Positions 23,601 to 35,221 of a stretch of 64,000 nt of DNA are shown one piece after another. A program made the translations under genes and the position numbers. This DNA comes from Rhizopus sp. PT2906 (taxonomy: Eukaryota; Mucoromycota; Mucoromycetes; Mucorales; Rhizopodaceae): contig JAMYHX010000001.1 of NCBI GenBank assembly GCA_025529335.1, forward strand, positions 310,001-374,000. Direction: 5' to 3'. Numbering within the stretch: the stretch's first letter is position 1; each line of letters starts with the position of its first letter. The notes beneath the pieces were generated by a model. It had not been told where the DNA came from and did not search any database. It saw only the letters and a list, made by a program, of their open reading frames with translations.

Positions 23601-26600
23601 CTAGTGGGAATCCTGATGATCCAACACATTGAGTGGAATGGGATCTTCTTTGGCACGTTTGGATACTGGATTTACAACATCATGTTCCGTCAGAGGTATT
23701 TTACTATCATCGGATCCCGTTGATCTTTCACTTGAACGCTTTAATAAGGGGCCCTGATAGACTTCGAGACCCTTTCGGTCATTAGCAAATCGAGGCACAG
23801 GCAAATGCCGCTCTAAGGCTTCCTTGATCCTTCTTTCCTTTTCATACTCGCTCCATTTTTTCATGGTTACTAATTGACTGTTGAATTCGCCTTCCTTATC
23901 GCCATGGTTACCCTTGTCACCGCCTGCGACCTTGCGGGTATCTCCCCAAGAGAAGTCATCAAAGTGCCAGTAGGCATAAGTAGGCAGGACAAAGTTCCAG
24001 ATGGGCAAGCTGATGAGGTACACAAGCATCCAGCCAACGTAGACAATCTTGCGACTAGTCATCACGATCAAGACAGCAGGGAGGCCGAGAATGATGGCAA
24101 GCAGGATGAGTGGAATGAGCGCAGGCTGGCCAAGGATGGCCATGATAATCAAGTATATCGTAAATGAGATGGCAGCCGGTAAGGCAAGTGTGCCTACGAG
24201 TTCCATAAAGATGACAAACTGCATCGAAAAGCAGAACGTGCCGCAGAGGTCGTGAACAAATAAAAGTTCCATCAAGTTGTGGATGGTCGAGTTGATCCAG
24301 CGGCGACGTTGGGATAAAAGCACCTTGAATGTATCTGGAACGACTGTCTTGCACCTACAGCACATGTTTATTGTCCTGCTTGTTGTTTTTTTAAAGAAAT
24401 TTACTTACACTGCCTGAGGAACAAACATCATCTTACGATTGGGAAAGGTTCGAAGCATCAAGGTGGACAAGTATCTGTCCTCACCAAGGAGCAAAAGGTT
24501 CTTCTTGTGCAAGGTGTCTACCACGTTTTCCGAGTACTTGGCTACGATATCAGGATTGGCAAGAATAGGTACCCAATAGCCATCAGGTCCCTTGGGCGCC
24601 TTGATGCGGTACATACAAAAGCAGCCTGGTAAACAGGTCACGCCACCAAAGATACTCTCAAACGCTTTGGACTGGTGATGTGATATATAATACTCAAATA
24701 CCTGAATCATGGATACCCAACTATCGGTCTTGTTCGCAATCTTGGTCTCTCCACAGAGCCCAGAGATCTCGGGATCCTTGACAGCACAAGAGATCAAACG
24801 GGAGAGAGCGTCAGGAAAGAGCTTTGTGTCGGCATCGACCATGAGCACAATCTCATATCTGTCCGGAGGCACCCCAGTGACACGCCAGATACTATTGAAG
24901 AATTCGTATTCCATCATGGTCATGCGCTCATCAAACATGACTTTTTGCATAAACTGCATCAGGATGATCTGAGAGTCGCGCTTGCCTCGATTACCTGGCT
25001 TTTGATGTTCCTGCTCTGTTCCGCATTTCACAATAGTGATCATCGGCACACGTTGCTGATGTTCTGGGTTGACCGTCGCATCATTGTACTTGTAGAAGCC
25101 GGCATACACCTTGGCCATATTGTTCTGTCGCGCACCGTCGGCAAGGGCTACATAAGCATACGGTTGAACCTCGTCTGCAGGGACAATTAGATCACGCATC
25201 ATGCTGATACAAATCTCGGGTGTAGACTTGGTTTCTCCTGATCCTGTAATCAAACCATCGCAGACAACCAAAAGCAACTTGTGGCTATTCGGATAGTCAC
25301 TGGTCGCAATCGAGTCGAGTGTAGTGCGAATACCATCTTCACCCTCTGAGTAACAAGTGACCAGACAGATCGTGTGGGCTAGCGGGTAGTTGAACGGCAT
25401 GTAGTCTGTAGGAGGTTGACGAAGGACATGGGGCGAGAGCGGAAGGGGACATGTGGGGAGTTCGGCCTCTGCAGAGGACGATGCGACAGAGGATCCTTCA
25501 GCTGACAAAAGTCGACTTGCTGTAGCTCCCGAGGCATTCATGTTATAAAAGACAGAGGCCTTACTTGCTCCGTCCATTTGTCGATGCATGTACCCCTCTA
25601 GTGCACTGAGACTCTATAAGTATCGGATGTTTTTCCTTTTTCTTTTCCTTTTTATCTTACCTATTCGGGGTCTTCCATATCATTGAACCCGTTACGTCGA
25701 ACCGAGTAGATCCAGGAATAGGCTGTGTGAATCTTGATGTCTGTGGAAATAAGGTTTTACGTTTCCTAGAGTATGCCTTGGGCTTGCTAAGCGGTGCGCT
25801 TGCTTGCATATTTTCTGTCCAGTTCTCGATTTCAGCAGCACGTTGCATTCTGGCAGCATACGATCCACCTTCATTAAAGTCTCCTAATTTCCAAGAAAGA
25901 AACCAGCCAAAGATGACGGCCAAGAAGAATTTGATCAGGATGACGCCGAGGATGACAGCAAGAGAGACGTAGAGGACAATGTCTGATGCCATGCATCCGA
26001 TGCTGACGGTATCGAGTGAGCCGACCTTAATCGTAGCCGACAAACACTGCGCTTCTTTTTCCCAAAGTTTCGATGCAGGATCAGCACTGGCGCTGATCAT
26101 TCTTGTGATATCGATGCCTGCAAAACTTGCAGGGTCTGACATCATTTGAGCAATGAGACCGTTTTCTGGGACTTGAAAGTAATCGGTTGGTAAAGAATGA
26201 AGTAGTTTCAGATTGAGTACGTTTCTATAAATATTAAAGATGAATACACATACTTTATATCATTGTTCTTTTATATTACCCGTTATAGACAGTGAGTGAA
26301 TCAGCCGTACGTACATCTTGCCAATCATAATACACTCTTCCTGCTTTATCAAATTGGTTACCTCCTGATTTCGGGACCCCTTCCGTTTGAAGTTGATGAT
26401 ACATGGATCTTGCGGCTGATGATAAATGACATGAGGTTCTATTATTAAATTCAGAGGGAGAAGGAGAATCAGTCTGATTGGGATTGAATAGCTGACAAGG
26501 AAAGTAAATGGGCTGATCACCTTGGAGGGGTGTGAAGATCGATGCACACTGTGGTTTAGGAGATTGGAATAGAAAGGTAGCATCCATACCACCTGCGTTG

Positions 26601-27207
26601 ATTGGTGGATAAAGCACATTTATTGTCGTATTGGTGATACCTATCGGATGATCCCAAGAAGCGAGCATATAGGCCCAGCCATCGATGATCAAATAACCCG
26701 TGTTCACCTGTCCACCTTTGAGACTTAACGGAGGCACAGGACATACAGTCTGAGTGAATCCAAAGGTAAGGAAACCAACACATCCCATGATGAAAAGAAT
26801 AAAGCTGACCAAACCGATCTTTTCTCGCCAAGCCATCTGTGCAGGACCATCTGGGACACCTAGAATAGATTTAAGGGGCCGCTCTTTTTTTATTGTTGTG
26901 TACCTGCATTTATTTTACCTACAAATCTGAGACACTGTTTTGGAATACAGCAAGTGAGTAAAGTGCAATAAGTTTGCCATGGTTGAAAGTTGGAGAGAAA
27001 GCCGGATGATTTGATGTCATATTCCTTTACTACTTCATGATCCTCTTCTCTACCCAAAATACTCTTTCCTCGTCTTAATGATGTCTCTGCCCTCTGATGA
27101 TAATGATAAAGTCGATTGTTGGCATCATTCTTTTGCCTTTCAGGTCGAATAAGGGATCGTTGTCTCTTGGGTAATGATGTAGATCGAGCGACATGAGTCG
27201 AATTCAT
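23601..27207 (-). CDS. Class IV chitin synthase (Chs3 type)
   Basis: Polymerises UDP-GlcNAc into chitin at the plasma membrane. Exons 27207-26919, 26859-26280, 26224-25661, 25611-24409 and 24354-23601; 1129 aa. Membrane segments: near residue 85-95, IGLVSFILFIMGCVGFLTFGF, a pair before the catalytic region (IVLYVSLAVILGVILIKFF), and a cluster of four or more after it. Catalytic motifs: VTCYSEGEDGIRTTLDS at the domain start, MVDADTKLFPDAL, the EDR motif GEDRYLSTLML and QRRRW in LSQRRRWINSTIHNL. The lack of a myosin head and the long N-terminal extension with early TM helices fit class IV. Skt5-like activator and chitin deacetylase genes are nearby. The last intron sits just before the QRRRW exon. 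Confidence 0.95.
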
Positions 27208-27492
27208 GTGAAGCCCTTTAAGAAATTGAAAGAAATTGAAAGAAAAGAGAAAAAAGAGGAAGGACAGACAAATTTATATAACGGATGGTGGTACCAAACG
27301 GATTTACAGAATATGTCCAATAAGAACAAGAAATTCATCGTCTCTCTCTCTATCTATCTTTTAAAGAATTAAGGGGGGGAAAGAGAGAGTATGTCAGATG
27401 GGCGGAATATGTCCAACTTTGCTGATAAAATATAGTAACACGAGCCTATTTTCTTTGCTTTTTTTTTCTCTCTCTCTCTCTCTTGTATAAAA

Positions 27493-28902
27493 ATGACAAA
27501 CGAGAAACCAAACGTGTTAATATTAGGTGGCGTTGGATTTATTGGACGCCATTTTATCCATTATTTATTAGAACATCAGTTGGCAGGCCACATACGTGTC
27601 GCTGATAAAGTCTTGCCTCAAACAGCTTATTTATCTGAACAGTTTAAACAAGATTTCAAACATGTCGAATACAAGCAATGCAACCTCATCAATCCAGGTA
27701 CTTTATATTCTTTAAAAACAAACTTGTTTTAACTCGGGGAATAGCTTCCATTGCTTCTTGTTTTGAGGATATCGAGTTTGACTATGTGTTCAATTTTGCT
27801 GGGGAAACGAAATATTCCCAAGTACCAGAAATTTATCATGACCGTATTTACAACTTGTCTGTTAACTGCGCTAAAGAAGCAGCCAAGCGTAACGTCAAAT
27901 TGTTTGTCGAGATGTCAACAGCTGAAGTCTATGAGCATAGCTCCGTAAGATTGTTATATTCACACAGAGCGTCGGTTGACCTTGTTATTTTAGAGCCCAT
28001 CCAATGAACAGTCGCGTATCGAACCTTGGACAATTATTGGCAAACACAAATATGAAGCGGAACAGGCATTGTCATCTATTGAAGGGTACGGGCATTATCC
28101 ACGCACATGGCAAGATTCTAACACGTGTAATTAGTCTAAATCTTATCATCCTTCGCCCAGCTATTGTGTATGGGCCCGGGGCTCTGACGGGATTAAGTAA
28201 GTCCTAATTATTGGATGTTTTCTTTCTTCTTATGCCTTGAAAACAGCACCTCGTTTGATCATTGGCAGAGTGTACAAATACTTGAATGAGGAAATGAAAT
28301 GTCTTTGGTCTAAAGATCTCAAACTCAATACGGTTCATGTCCGGGATGTGGCCAGAGCCAGCTGGCACTTGACCCAATGGTACTTTGATCAGCAGAAAGA
28401 AGGCGAGACTGTGATCTTTAATTTGGCAGATAAACAAGATACAGGTAATACTTTATTTAATAATCAGATTTGTAATATTAAAATGAGGGAACAGATCAAG
28501 GAATAATTAATCAACATATTTCAAGTATTTTCAACATTGACACTGGTTATCATAGTCATGCTATCTCAGCCATGGCCAAGGTATATACAATATATATGAG
28601 GTGATACATATGCTCATTCGTCTCTATAGCTTGATTTGAATGCAGTAGTAGAGATAGTCAATGAAAAACATTTGGCACCTTGGGGTGAGCTTTTAAACCA
28701 GAATGGCATCAGTTCGACACCTTTATCGCCCTACTTGGACAAGGAATTACTTTATAACCATTCACTCTGCATAGATGCAAGTAAAATAGAAAGAGAGACA
28801 GGGTTCAACTATCAAGTGCCATACTTGATAGATGATAATTTAATTGAAATTATGAATGAATTTAAAAATTTACATGTTTGGCCTAAACAAGATATCCAAT
28901 AA
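27493..28902 (+). CDS. Extended short-chain dehydrogenase/NAD-dependent epimerase-like protein, catalytic Tyr missing
   Basis: NAD(P)-binding Rossmann protein of the epimerase/dehydratase group; substrate unknown. Exons 27493-27697, 27745-27944, 27994-28085, 28135-28196, 28247-28444, 28495-28580 and 28630-28902; 371 aa. Dinucleotide motif GGVGFIG (about residues 12-18), the FNFAGETKYSQ strand, MSTAEVYE holding the catalytic-type Ser/Thr, and the RPAIVYGPGAL strand are all in place. The YxxxK site should lie in IIGKHKYEAEQ; the Lys is present but the Tyr position reads Ile. So it may be catalytically altered or act as a binding protein. Divergent from the chitin synthase (285 bases between starts), and its stop is 6 bases from the stop of the convergent RhoGEF. 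Confidence 0.88.
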
Positions 28903-28908
28903 ACCATG

Positions 28909-30191
28909 TTATGTAATATTATCCATCGCAGTGACTAAACATGTCATTGCCTTTAGTGCATTTTCCAAGTGCATGTCTGGTGGTTGAGTATATCTTAAAA
29001 GGTCTATGTTTTCTTAAAGTTAATGTCATGGTTGCTTAATAAAGTAAGGGTACCTTTTATCAGTAAGCAATATCTTGGTATACGCTGAATAGGCGCAATT
29101 AGATAATCTGACATGCCTAGTCTGTTGGTATCTCTACTAGCAAGAATTTTCTATACTTATGCTGTCAATACTTGTATACATGCTTATAAAGTACTTACTT
29201 GATCGATTCTTATAAATAATGAATTTTTACATGCTTTTCTAATTGATTTCATATTGCTTTTATAATGTATGGCATATTTTAAAAATACAACAAATTCCGA
29301 GTCCGCGTCTTTAAAGACTTGTCCTATTTGATTTGATTTTTCATTGAATTGTGCTAATAGTTTGTTTGATAGTTGTAATAATTCTGGCAAATGTGAAAAT
29401 AGTAATGGAATATCTGATGATTTGACTAGTGAATATTTAGATCTTGATGCTTCTTGAATCATGGGTTGCATATATTTCTATATGTAGTAATTATAAGTTC
29501 TTTGTTATATTCTATGCTGAGAAAATACTTGCTGAATGAATTAGATGAAGTAATTGATTATATGATCTTTCTGTTTCCAAAAGTTCATTGAGTATAAACC
29601 TTCTCATGGCTGTATCTTTTGTAGATGGGCTTTTGCTGAATCTTTGTTTTTGCATCTCTGGTCGATCCTTCTTTAATACAGATTAATATTTATATTAATC
29701 AATCATATATTACTCACAACTAGATTGAATTCAAGAAGGAATCTGTTCAAACAATCACTTTGTCCGCACTCACATGCTGATAGTTCGCTCACTTTCTCTT
29801 TCCATATAGATATTGCCGTGCGAACATCTTCTTTTGATCCATCTGAAGATGTGATGATGGCAGACATTCTTTTTCTACTGCTGGCTCGAGAAGGAGTGAC
29901 TGGAGTTTGTAAAGAATATGTACTAGTCGAACTACTGCTCCTGCTAAACTCGGGACACTCCTCTAAACTGTCCTCTTCGTCTCTGAAGAAAAAGAACTGG
30001 GAGATTGGTCTGAGTCTGGGCGAATTCTGTCGATCATTTTTCTTTGTTGGTTCTTCTTGTGATTGACGCGAGCTTCTACTACTGATGGAGAGGTTACTCG
30101 TACTGAATGATGAAACTTTTCTGTTTATTTTTTCCCGTAGAGAGAACCGAAGTAATTTCTTTCTTTTACTGACAAGATTGTCAAATGGCAT
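28909..30191 (-). CDS. Dbl-homology (DH) RhoGEF without a PH domain
   Basis: Guanine-nucleotide exchange factor for Rho-type GTPases. Exons 30191-29718, 29670-29533, 29477-29199, 29150-29054 and 29003-28909; 360 aa. The N-terminal 160 residues are Ser/Arg-rich and disordered. The DH domain spans about residues 180-358: FILNELLETERSYNQLLHLI, KYMQPMIQEASRS, LPELLQLSNKLLAQF, VFLKYAIHYKSN, and the signature third block SDYLIAPIQRIPRYCLLIKD, then ALKAMTCLVTAMD. The protein stops right after the last DH helix, with no PH domain, unlike most RhoGEFs. The second intron begins GCAAGT (GC-AG) at 29532; only this keeps phase. The 3' end abuts the epimerase-like gene with 6 bases between stops. Confidence 0.85.
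29478..29532 (-). other. GC-AG intron in RhoGEF gene
   Basis: On the minus strand the exon ends CATTCA and the intron starts GCAAGTATTT and ends CATATAG. The GT three bases inside gives the wrong phase for the next exon, which begins KYMQPM. Length 55 bases, similar to the GT-AG introns around it. Confidence 0.75.
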
Positions 30192-32762
30192 ATGTTTAGC
30201 TTGGTAAAAGATAAAAAGATGAAAAGTGAAAAAGTAAAAAAAGGAGAAAGAAAGAAGGCGCAACAATAGTTTAATGTACAGCAATAGTGTTTTGGAGAGT
30301 GCAGGGTATTTGTGTCACATATACGGAAGATTGACGGATGGATTACTGTATTTGTTATTGGCGCTGAAGCTTAATCTGTCATGATGGATAGATTGCATTG
30401 CAGTGAAGATCAATGAGTGTGTTACCTAGCAACCTGTATTCCTTTCTTTTTCGTTATTTCTACACATTGTCAAGCAATTAATCTTTGGAATGAAAATGTT
30501 ATAGTTCAGATAAGATATAATAGTTACAAGGAAACCAAGTCTTAATAAAAGGGTCTGGATCAGTTTGTAATAAAACCTAGTTCCCGGTCCAAGGCGTACA
30601 ACATTTCCTTTTTCTCATGGAACTCCTTTGTTCATGTACAGTTATGTAATATAAATGTCTTTTTTTACCACAACTTGGCCTATCAGTATTCGCCTTTTGT
30701 GTTTTGACACAAAAGGGTTTGTTATTTTATTGGCAATCGCCGGAAGATGATATGCACCACCTTCCCTTTTTATACTCTGTTTCCAAATAATGAGTACATT
30801 GCAATATGAAAGTATACATTCTTTACAATTTACCATTTCAGTCCATGAAAAGTTACAATATTCAAAAAGGAGTATGTGATTTAAGTTGCGGTGTATATAA
30901 GCCCTTCAGTGGCTAAAAACTTCGCCTTTACCAAATAAAGATAAAAGTAAACAGGTTTTGTTGTGGCATCATAAATGGAACTATGAAAGCAATACACGGA
31001 GCTTCCTTTTGTATTTTTATATACGAAAGAAGCTGTAACTTTTGTAAAGGGTCTGTTCGTATATTATATGCGACATACCCTGTCAGAGTTACACCGCGTT
31101 TGCCCCTCATCCTCTTTCATTAATGATAAATAAAAATATCAATGAACATGTACTACACAAGGATGTTTGAACAAAGTATCAAGATTAGACACTGTAAGCT
31201 TTTCTTGCAGATACAAGTATTATTCACAATATGAATAAACACGGTTTTGCCAAGGGTCTGACCGAGGTATGGTTTATTTTATAATGCTTTGAACTTTATC
31301 TTTGGTGAGTGTCATCTCATCGATGTATCATTGAATAAATGTTGTATATATTAAATACATTTTAACTAACCACACTATACAATATACAATATTCTCCATT
31401 TATCGTCAGTTTAATTATCAAGTGACTCATTCGCAATCAAGTCAATAACTGAGCTTTTCGGATTTGTTTGCTGATCTGGCACGCACCAGGCGGTCGATTA
31501 GAAGTGGTACACAACATCGTATTTTCAAAAAAGGTTGGTGTCATGGTCGTGTTTTTTATTGTATTCCGAAGCACTGTGCTATTTATTAGGTTTGTGTGCT
31601 ACCAAGCCTTGCAAAAATATCTGATAAATTGAAAGAGGCAAATATATTCAAAGCTGTTATTGTCATTATATTTCTCTCACCAACCAAATTAAAGTAGCCT
31701 GCGTCCCCTTCGCATATATTTTCGCCATTGAAATAGAGAAAAGTCATCTTTATTTATCAAACAATCGGCCAATATATTATATCAAACATGTTTTGCATAC
31801 ACACATGTATAAACACGCATGTGCAAGAAATTCCATCGCTGTCAATTGAACACTTAAACAGGTTACAGACAAGCTGCCTGTGTCTGGTGCGCTCTTAAAA
31901 ATTGAACCTCATGCTTCAATTATTATTTATTTTACCGAGCCGTACATCACTAAACTAACGTGCAGGATTTTGCTCTAAAATTAGACTTTTTTAAACGCTT
32001 TAGAACATTTCTATTGGGAGTTTCAATAAACAGTTGTATAGAAACCCCTAGAAATAATCTAGAGATATCTAGTGCTAGCATAAAATAAAATGTTCATATT
32101 ATGAATCTGGTGGCTACATTAATATAATAAGCTAATTGAATTATATCGTAGCGAAGCGGCTTACAATTTTCTTTTATGGTTACCATGATATATGTTGTCA
32201 GTCTTACTTTAATGGATTACGATTAATGAGAACACATTTACCGCATCTACAGAGCCAGCGACGCAAAATAATGTGTGTAAGCAGCAACTTGTCGCGACTT
32301 CACAGTTGTCATTTTCTTTGGTGAGCTCATCTGTGATTTTTGTTTCTACGATTTTAAACAGTTAAAGATATCTATTTCTTTGTTTAACCTTTTCTACAAT
32401 TATCTTGTGTATTATTGAAGGTAGTGGAAGACTTCCTTTTTTACAGCTGTACTAGTAATAACAAAATGTCAGTTTGGTATTCAAGAAATACATACAAGCA
32501 CGCAACCTTGAATGGCGTGTCAGTCTATCCTAGATTGATGATAAATGAAAACATTACCCTTGACGTATGACAGCAAATTATCTATTGCTTTAAACCCGAG
32601 TATGCCCCATTTTCACGATTAAATATAAGAAGACGAAGGTCTAAGATTACAAAGCTAGTAAATTATGTTGCCTCAGTTCCTGATCGAGGATAATAGTCGG
32701 AAGTTAAATTCTTAGGATGCTCTTTACTGATTTACTTTTTATTCTTTTGTTAATTTTTAGCA
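30192..32762. other. Gene-poor stretch, 2.6 kb
   Basis: No gene supported on either strand; open frames are short and AT-driven. A perfect X-box-like site GTTACC-T-AGCAAC lies at 30421-30433. Upstream end serves as the RhoGEF 5' region, downstream end as the RabGGTase 5' region. Confidence 0.5.
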
Positions 32763-34757
32763 ATGGGAGATGTGGTAAAAGCAATTCAAGCAAGATAATC
32801 ATTAGTTCTAAAAATAAGTTGTGCATAGCATGGAAGAAAACGCGAGCGAACGACCGAAGAGCTCTTGAAAATCCGAAAGGAAAAGGAAGCAGGAAAGATA
32901 ACGGAATACAACGAACTTGTCAAGCAATGTCAACAAAGGGTATAATTTAGCCATACAAAGAACGTATATATTCATCATGTTGAATGTAGATGAAGGACAA
33001 AATATATGATCAGGAAACGTTCAATTTAACAACCAAGATTGTAAGCTGGAATCCTGACTTTTATACCATTTGGAATTACCGTCGTCAAGTCTTGTTGAAC
33101 TCTATACTCAAACCTGACGAAGAAGAAGAGAATCAAAAAGTATTTCAGAAGGAACTTTTGTTATTCATGCAGCTTATCAAATTAAATCCCAAGTCTTATT
33201 GGTTATGGAACCATCGTTTTTGGTGTTTGCAGAATATGCCACATCCTGACTGGGATAACGAGCTTGCTTTGGTAGATAAAATGCTTTCTTTAGATGCACG
33301 TAATTGTAAGTAAACAAGAAGTTATAAAATAGGGAAAATATACTCATATAAGATCTAGTTCATGGATGGGATTATAGACGATACGTTCTTAGTCATTTAA
33401 GAAAGATAAATAACAGCAAAGAAGACGTTTACAAACTAGCCGTGTCTGAATATGACTTTACAACCAAGAAAATCAATCAAAGTTTCAGCAACTATTCAAG
33501 CTGGCATCAGAGATCAAAACTACTACCAGAAATTGTTGCTCCAAAGAAAGCCGAAGAAAAGAATGAGATAGCAAGAAGAGGTAAAGGGTCCGAAAGGAGC
33601 TAAAAAAAAAGATATATTAATGCATATACTCTCTAATAGAATTGGATCTTGTCAAAAATGCTATATATACAGACCCAGATGATCAATCAGCATGGTTATA
33701 TTATTGGTGGATATTAGGTAATGCTCCAGAGCCTGTGGAATTATTAGGTGCATACCATTTGAAAGATACATCCTTTGTAATTTTGGCATTTAATGATATC
33801 GTTCGCCTAACACAAAAGCCAAGCGTGCTAAAGGAACAAGGCGATCTTTTGGATGGCAATCTTTATCCTATACCGGAAAAAAACAAACGAAAGGACGGTG
33901 CTTCAATCTGGATATATGTTCTTTCTAAAGATGACTTGGTGGTTGATCGCGTGTCGATTTCTTCAAGCAGTATCCTTCCTAGTAGTAGTGGCAGACGTGT
34001 TCTTGATAAGTCATGGGATATACAAATACAGTCAGTTGAAAAAAACAAAGGTATACATATACATACATCTTCGACATGATAAGCAAGAGATACTCATTAT
34101 TAGCATATAGCTATCTGTGAGAGTATAAGCACGTTGGTATCTACATTAGAGAAAAACGCTTGGACGTCTTCATTTGCTAGAATGTATAGGGATCCCACTA
34201 TAGAAGATCAGTCCGATTGGTTTACTCTAGATAAAGTTCAGTTACTAAGAGAAGAAATCGATACAGTTCGCGAGTTGCTAGAGATAGAGCCAACAAGCGC
34301 ATGTAAGTAGTAATATTCTATGAGCATCTTGATATCTAATACAAACTGTCAGGGGCACTGCAGACACTAGTCCATTTCTTGAGCCAGCTTTGCTTAAGAG
34401 CGAACGATGTGAACAAGGATGAAATATATGAGGAGATTATCTCTATATTAGATACATTAAAAGACTTGGATAAAGATAGGAGAAATAGATATGAGGATCA
34501 AAGTAAGTTTACAACACTATCTTTACCTTTTAAACAGTCTAATTAATCTCTCTTTTAAAGAAACATGGTTTATCTTTCAAAAGATTACACAAAACATACC
34601 TGGTTCATCAGATGGCCCATTGGACCTTACAGTCTTGAACGATATTCCATTACTTTCTAAGCTGTTGTTCGTTTCAAAAGTGATTGTATCCTCACAGAAA
34701 GTGCAATCTATGCTATTGTATTTACCCTTTCTAGAAGAATGCATTATGAAGGTTTAG
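32763..34757 (+). CDS. BET4: Rab geranylgeranyltransferase (type II), alpha subunit
   Basis: With the beta subunit and Rab escort protein, attaches geranylgeranyl to Rab C-termini. Exons 32763-32774, 32829-32939, 32990-33305, 33359-33580, 33640-34050, 34111-34302, 34353-34502 and 34561-34757; 536 aa. The 12-base first exon (MGDV) is inferred because the second begins HGRKRERTTEELLKIRKEKE, which matches the family's MHGRKR opening. Prenyltransferase alpha repeats: NPDFYTIWNYRRQVL, NPKSYWLWNHRFWCL, YSSWHQRSKLLPE and DDQSAWLYYWWIL, each with the W-x-R or W-x-W core. The C-terminal 250 residues are the variable fungal part. It has no leucine-rich repeat region like the mammalian one. The first-exon assignment is the weakest part. 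Confidence 0.9.
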
Positions 34758-35187
34758 ATTATTGATGTGCACAAAGAATAAAAATAAAGGTAAAGATTTT
34801 ATAACTCAGGTAAATAAGAAACATCGGTTACTTCATAGTCTCAAAGAACTTAATAACTGCGTCAAATGCAATGCTATTAAGTTTTGTTTTTATCGACAAC
34901 TTCTTACATTCTATTTTTATCTCATGAAATCCGTTGCTTTAAATAACACTAGTTAACTTTTGGTCTTTCGAAAGACGCTGACAACAGCCGGTGCTTAAAG
35001 TAAGCGCAAACGCGTCCATCTCTCCGTGAAAAGTATATTCTATCTATCACATGCCATGACTCCGTTGTTACGTTTACATAGTCCATATATCTCTCGTATC
35101 TCATAGCTCAATCTCAGATATTAGACGATGCCAGGCATTTATATGAGTGCAAAAATATCTTGAATACGCTCCATAAAAGTGAAGCAA

Positions 35188-35188
<1 letters not shown>

Positions 35189-35220
<32 letters not shown>
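35189..35220 (+). repeat. Poly-A tract, 32 bases
   Basis: An unbroken run of 32 A, much longer than any other homopolymer in the window. It could be the tail of an old retroposed copy, but no clear target-site duplication is seen. Confidence 0.9.

Positions 35221-35221
<1 letters not shown>

Noticed and set aside
32717..32950. 77-residue plus-strand frame at the RabGGTase start
   Set aside because: A shadow frame over the first introns of the RabGGTase gene; the true exons are in another frame and match the family.
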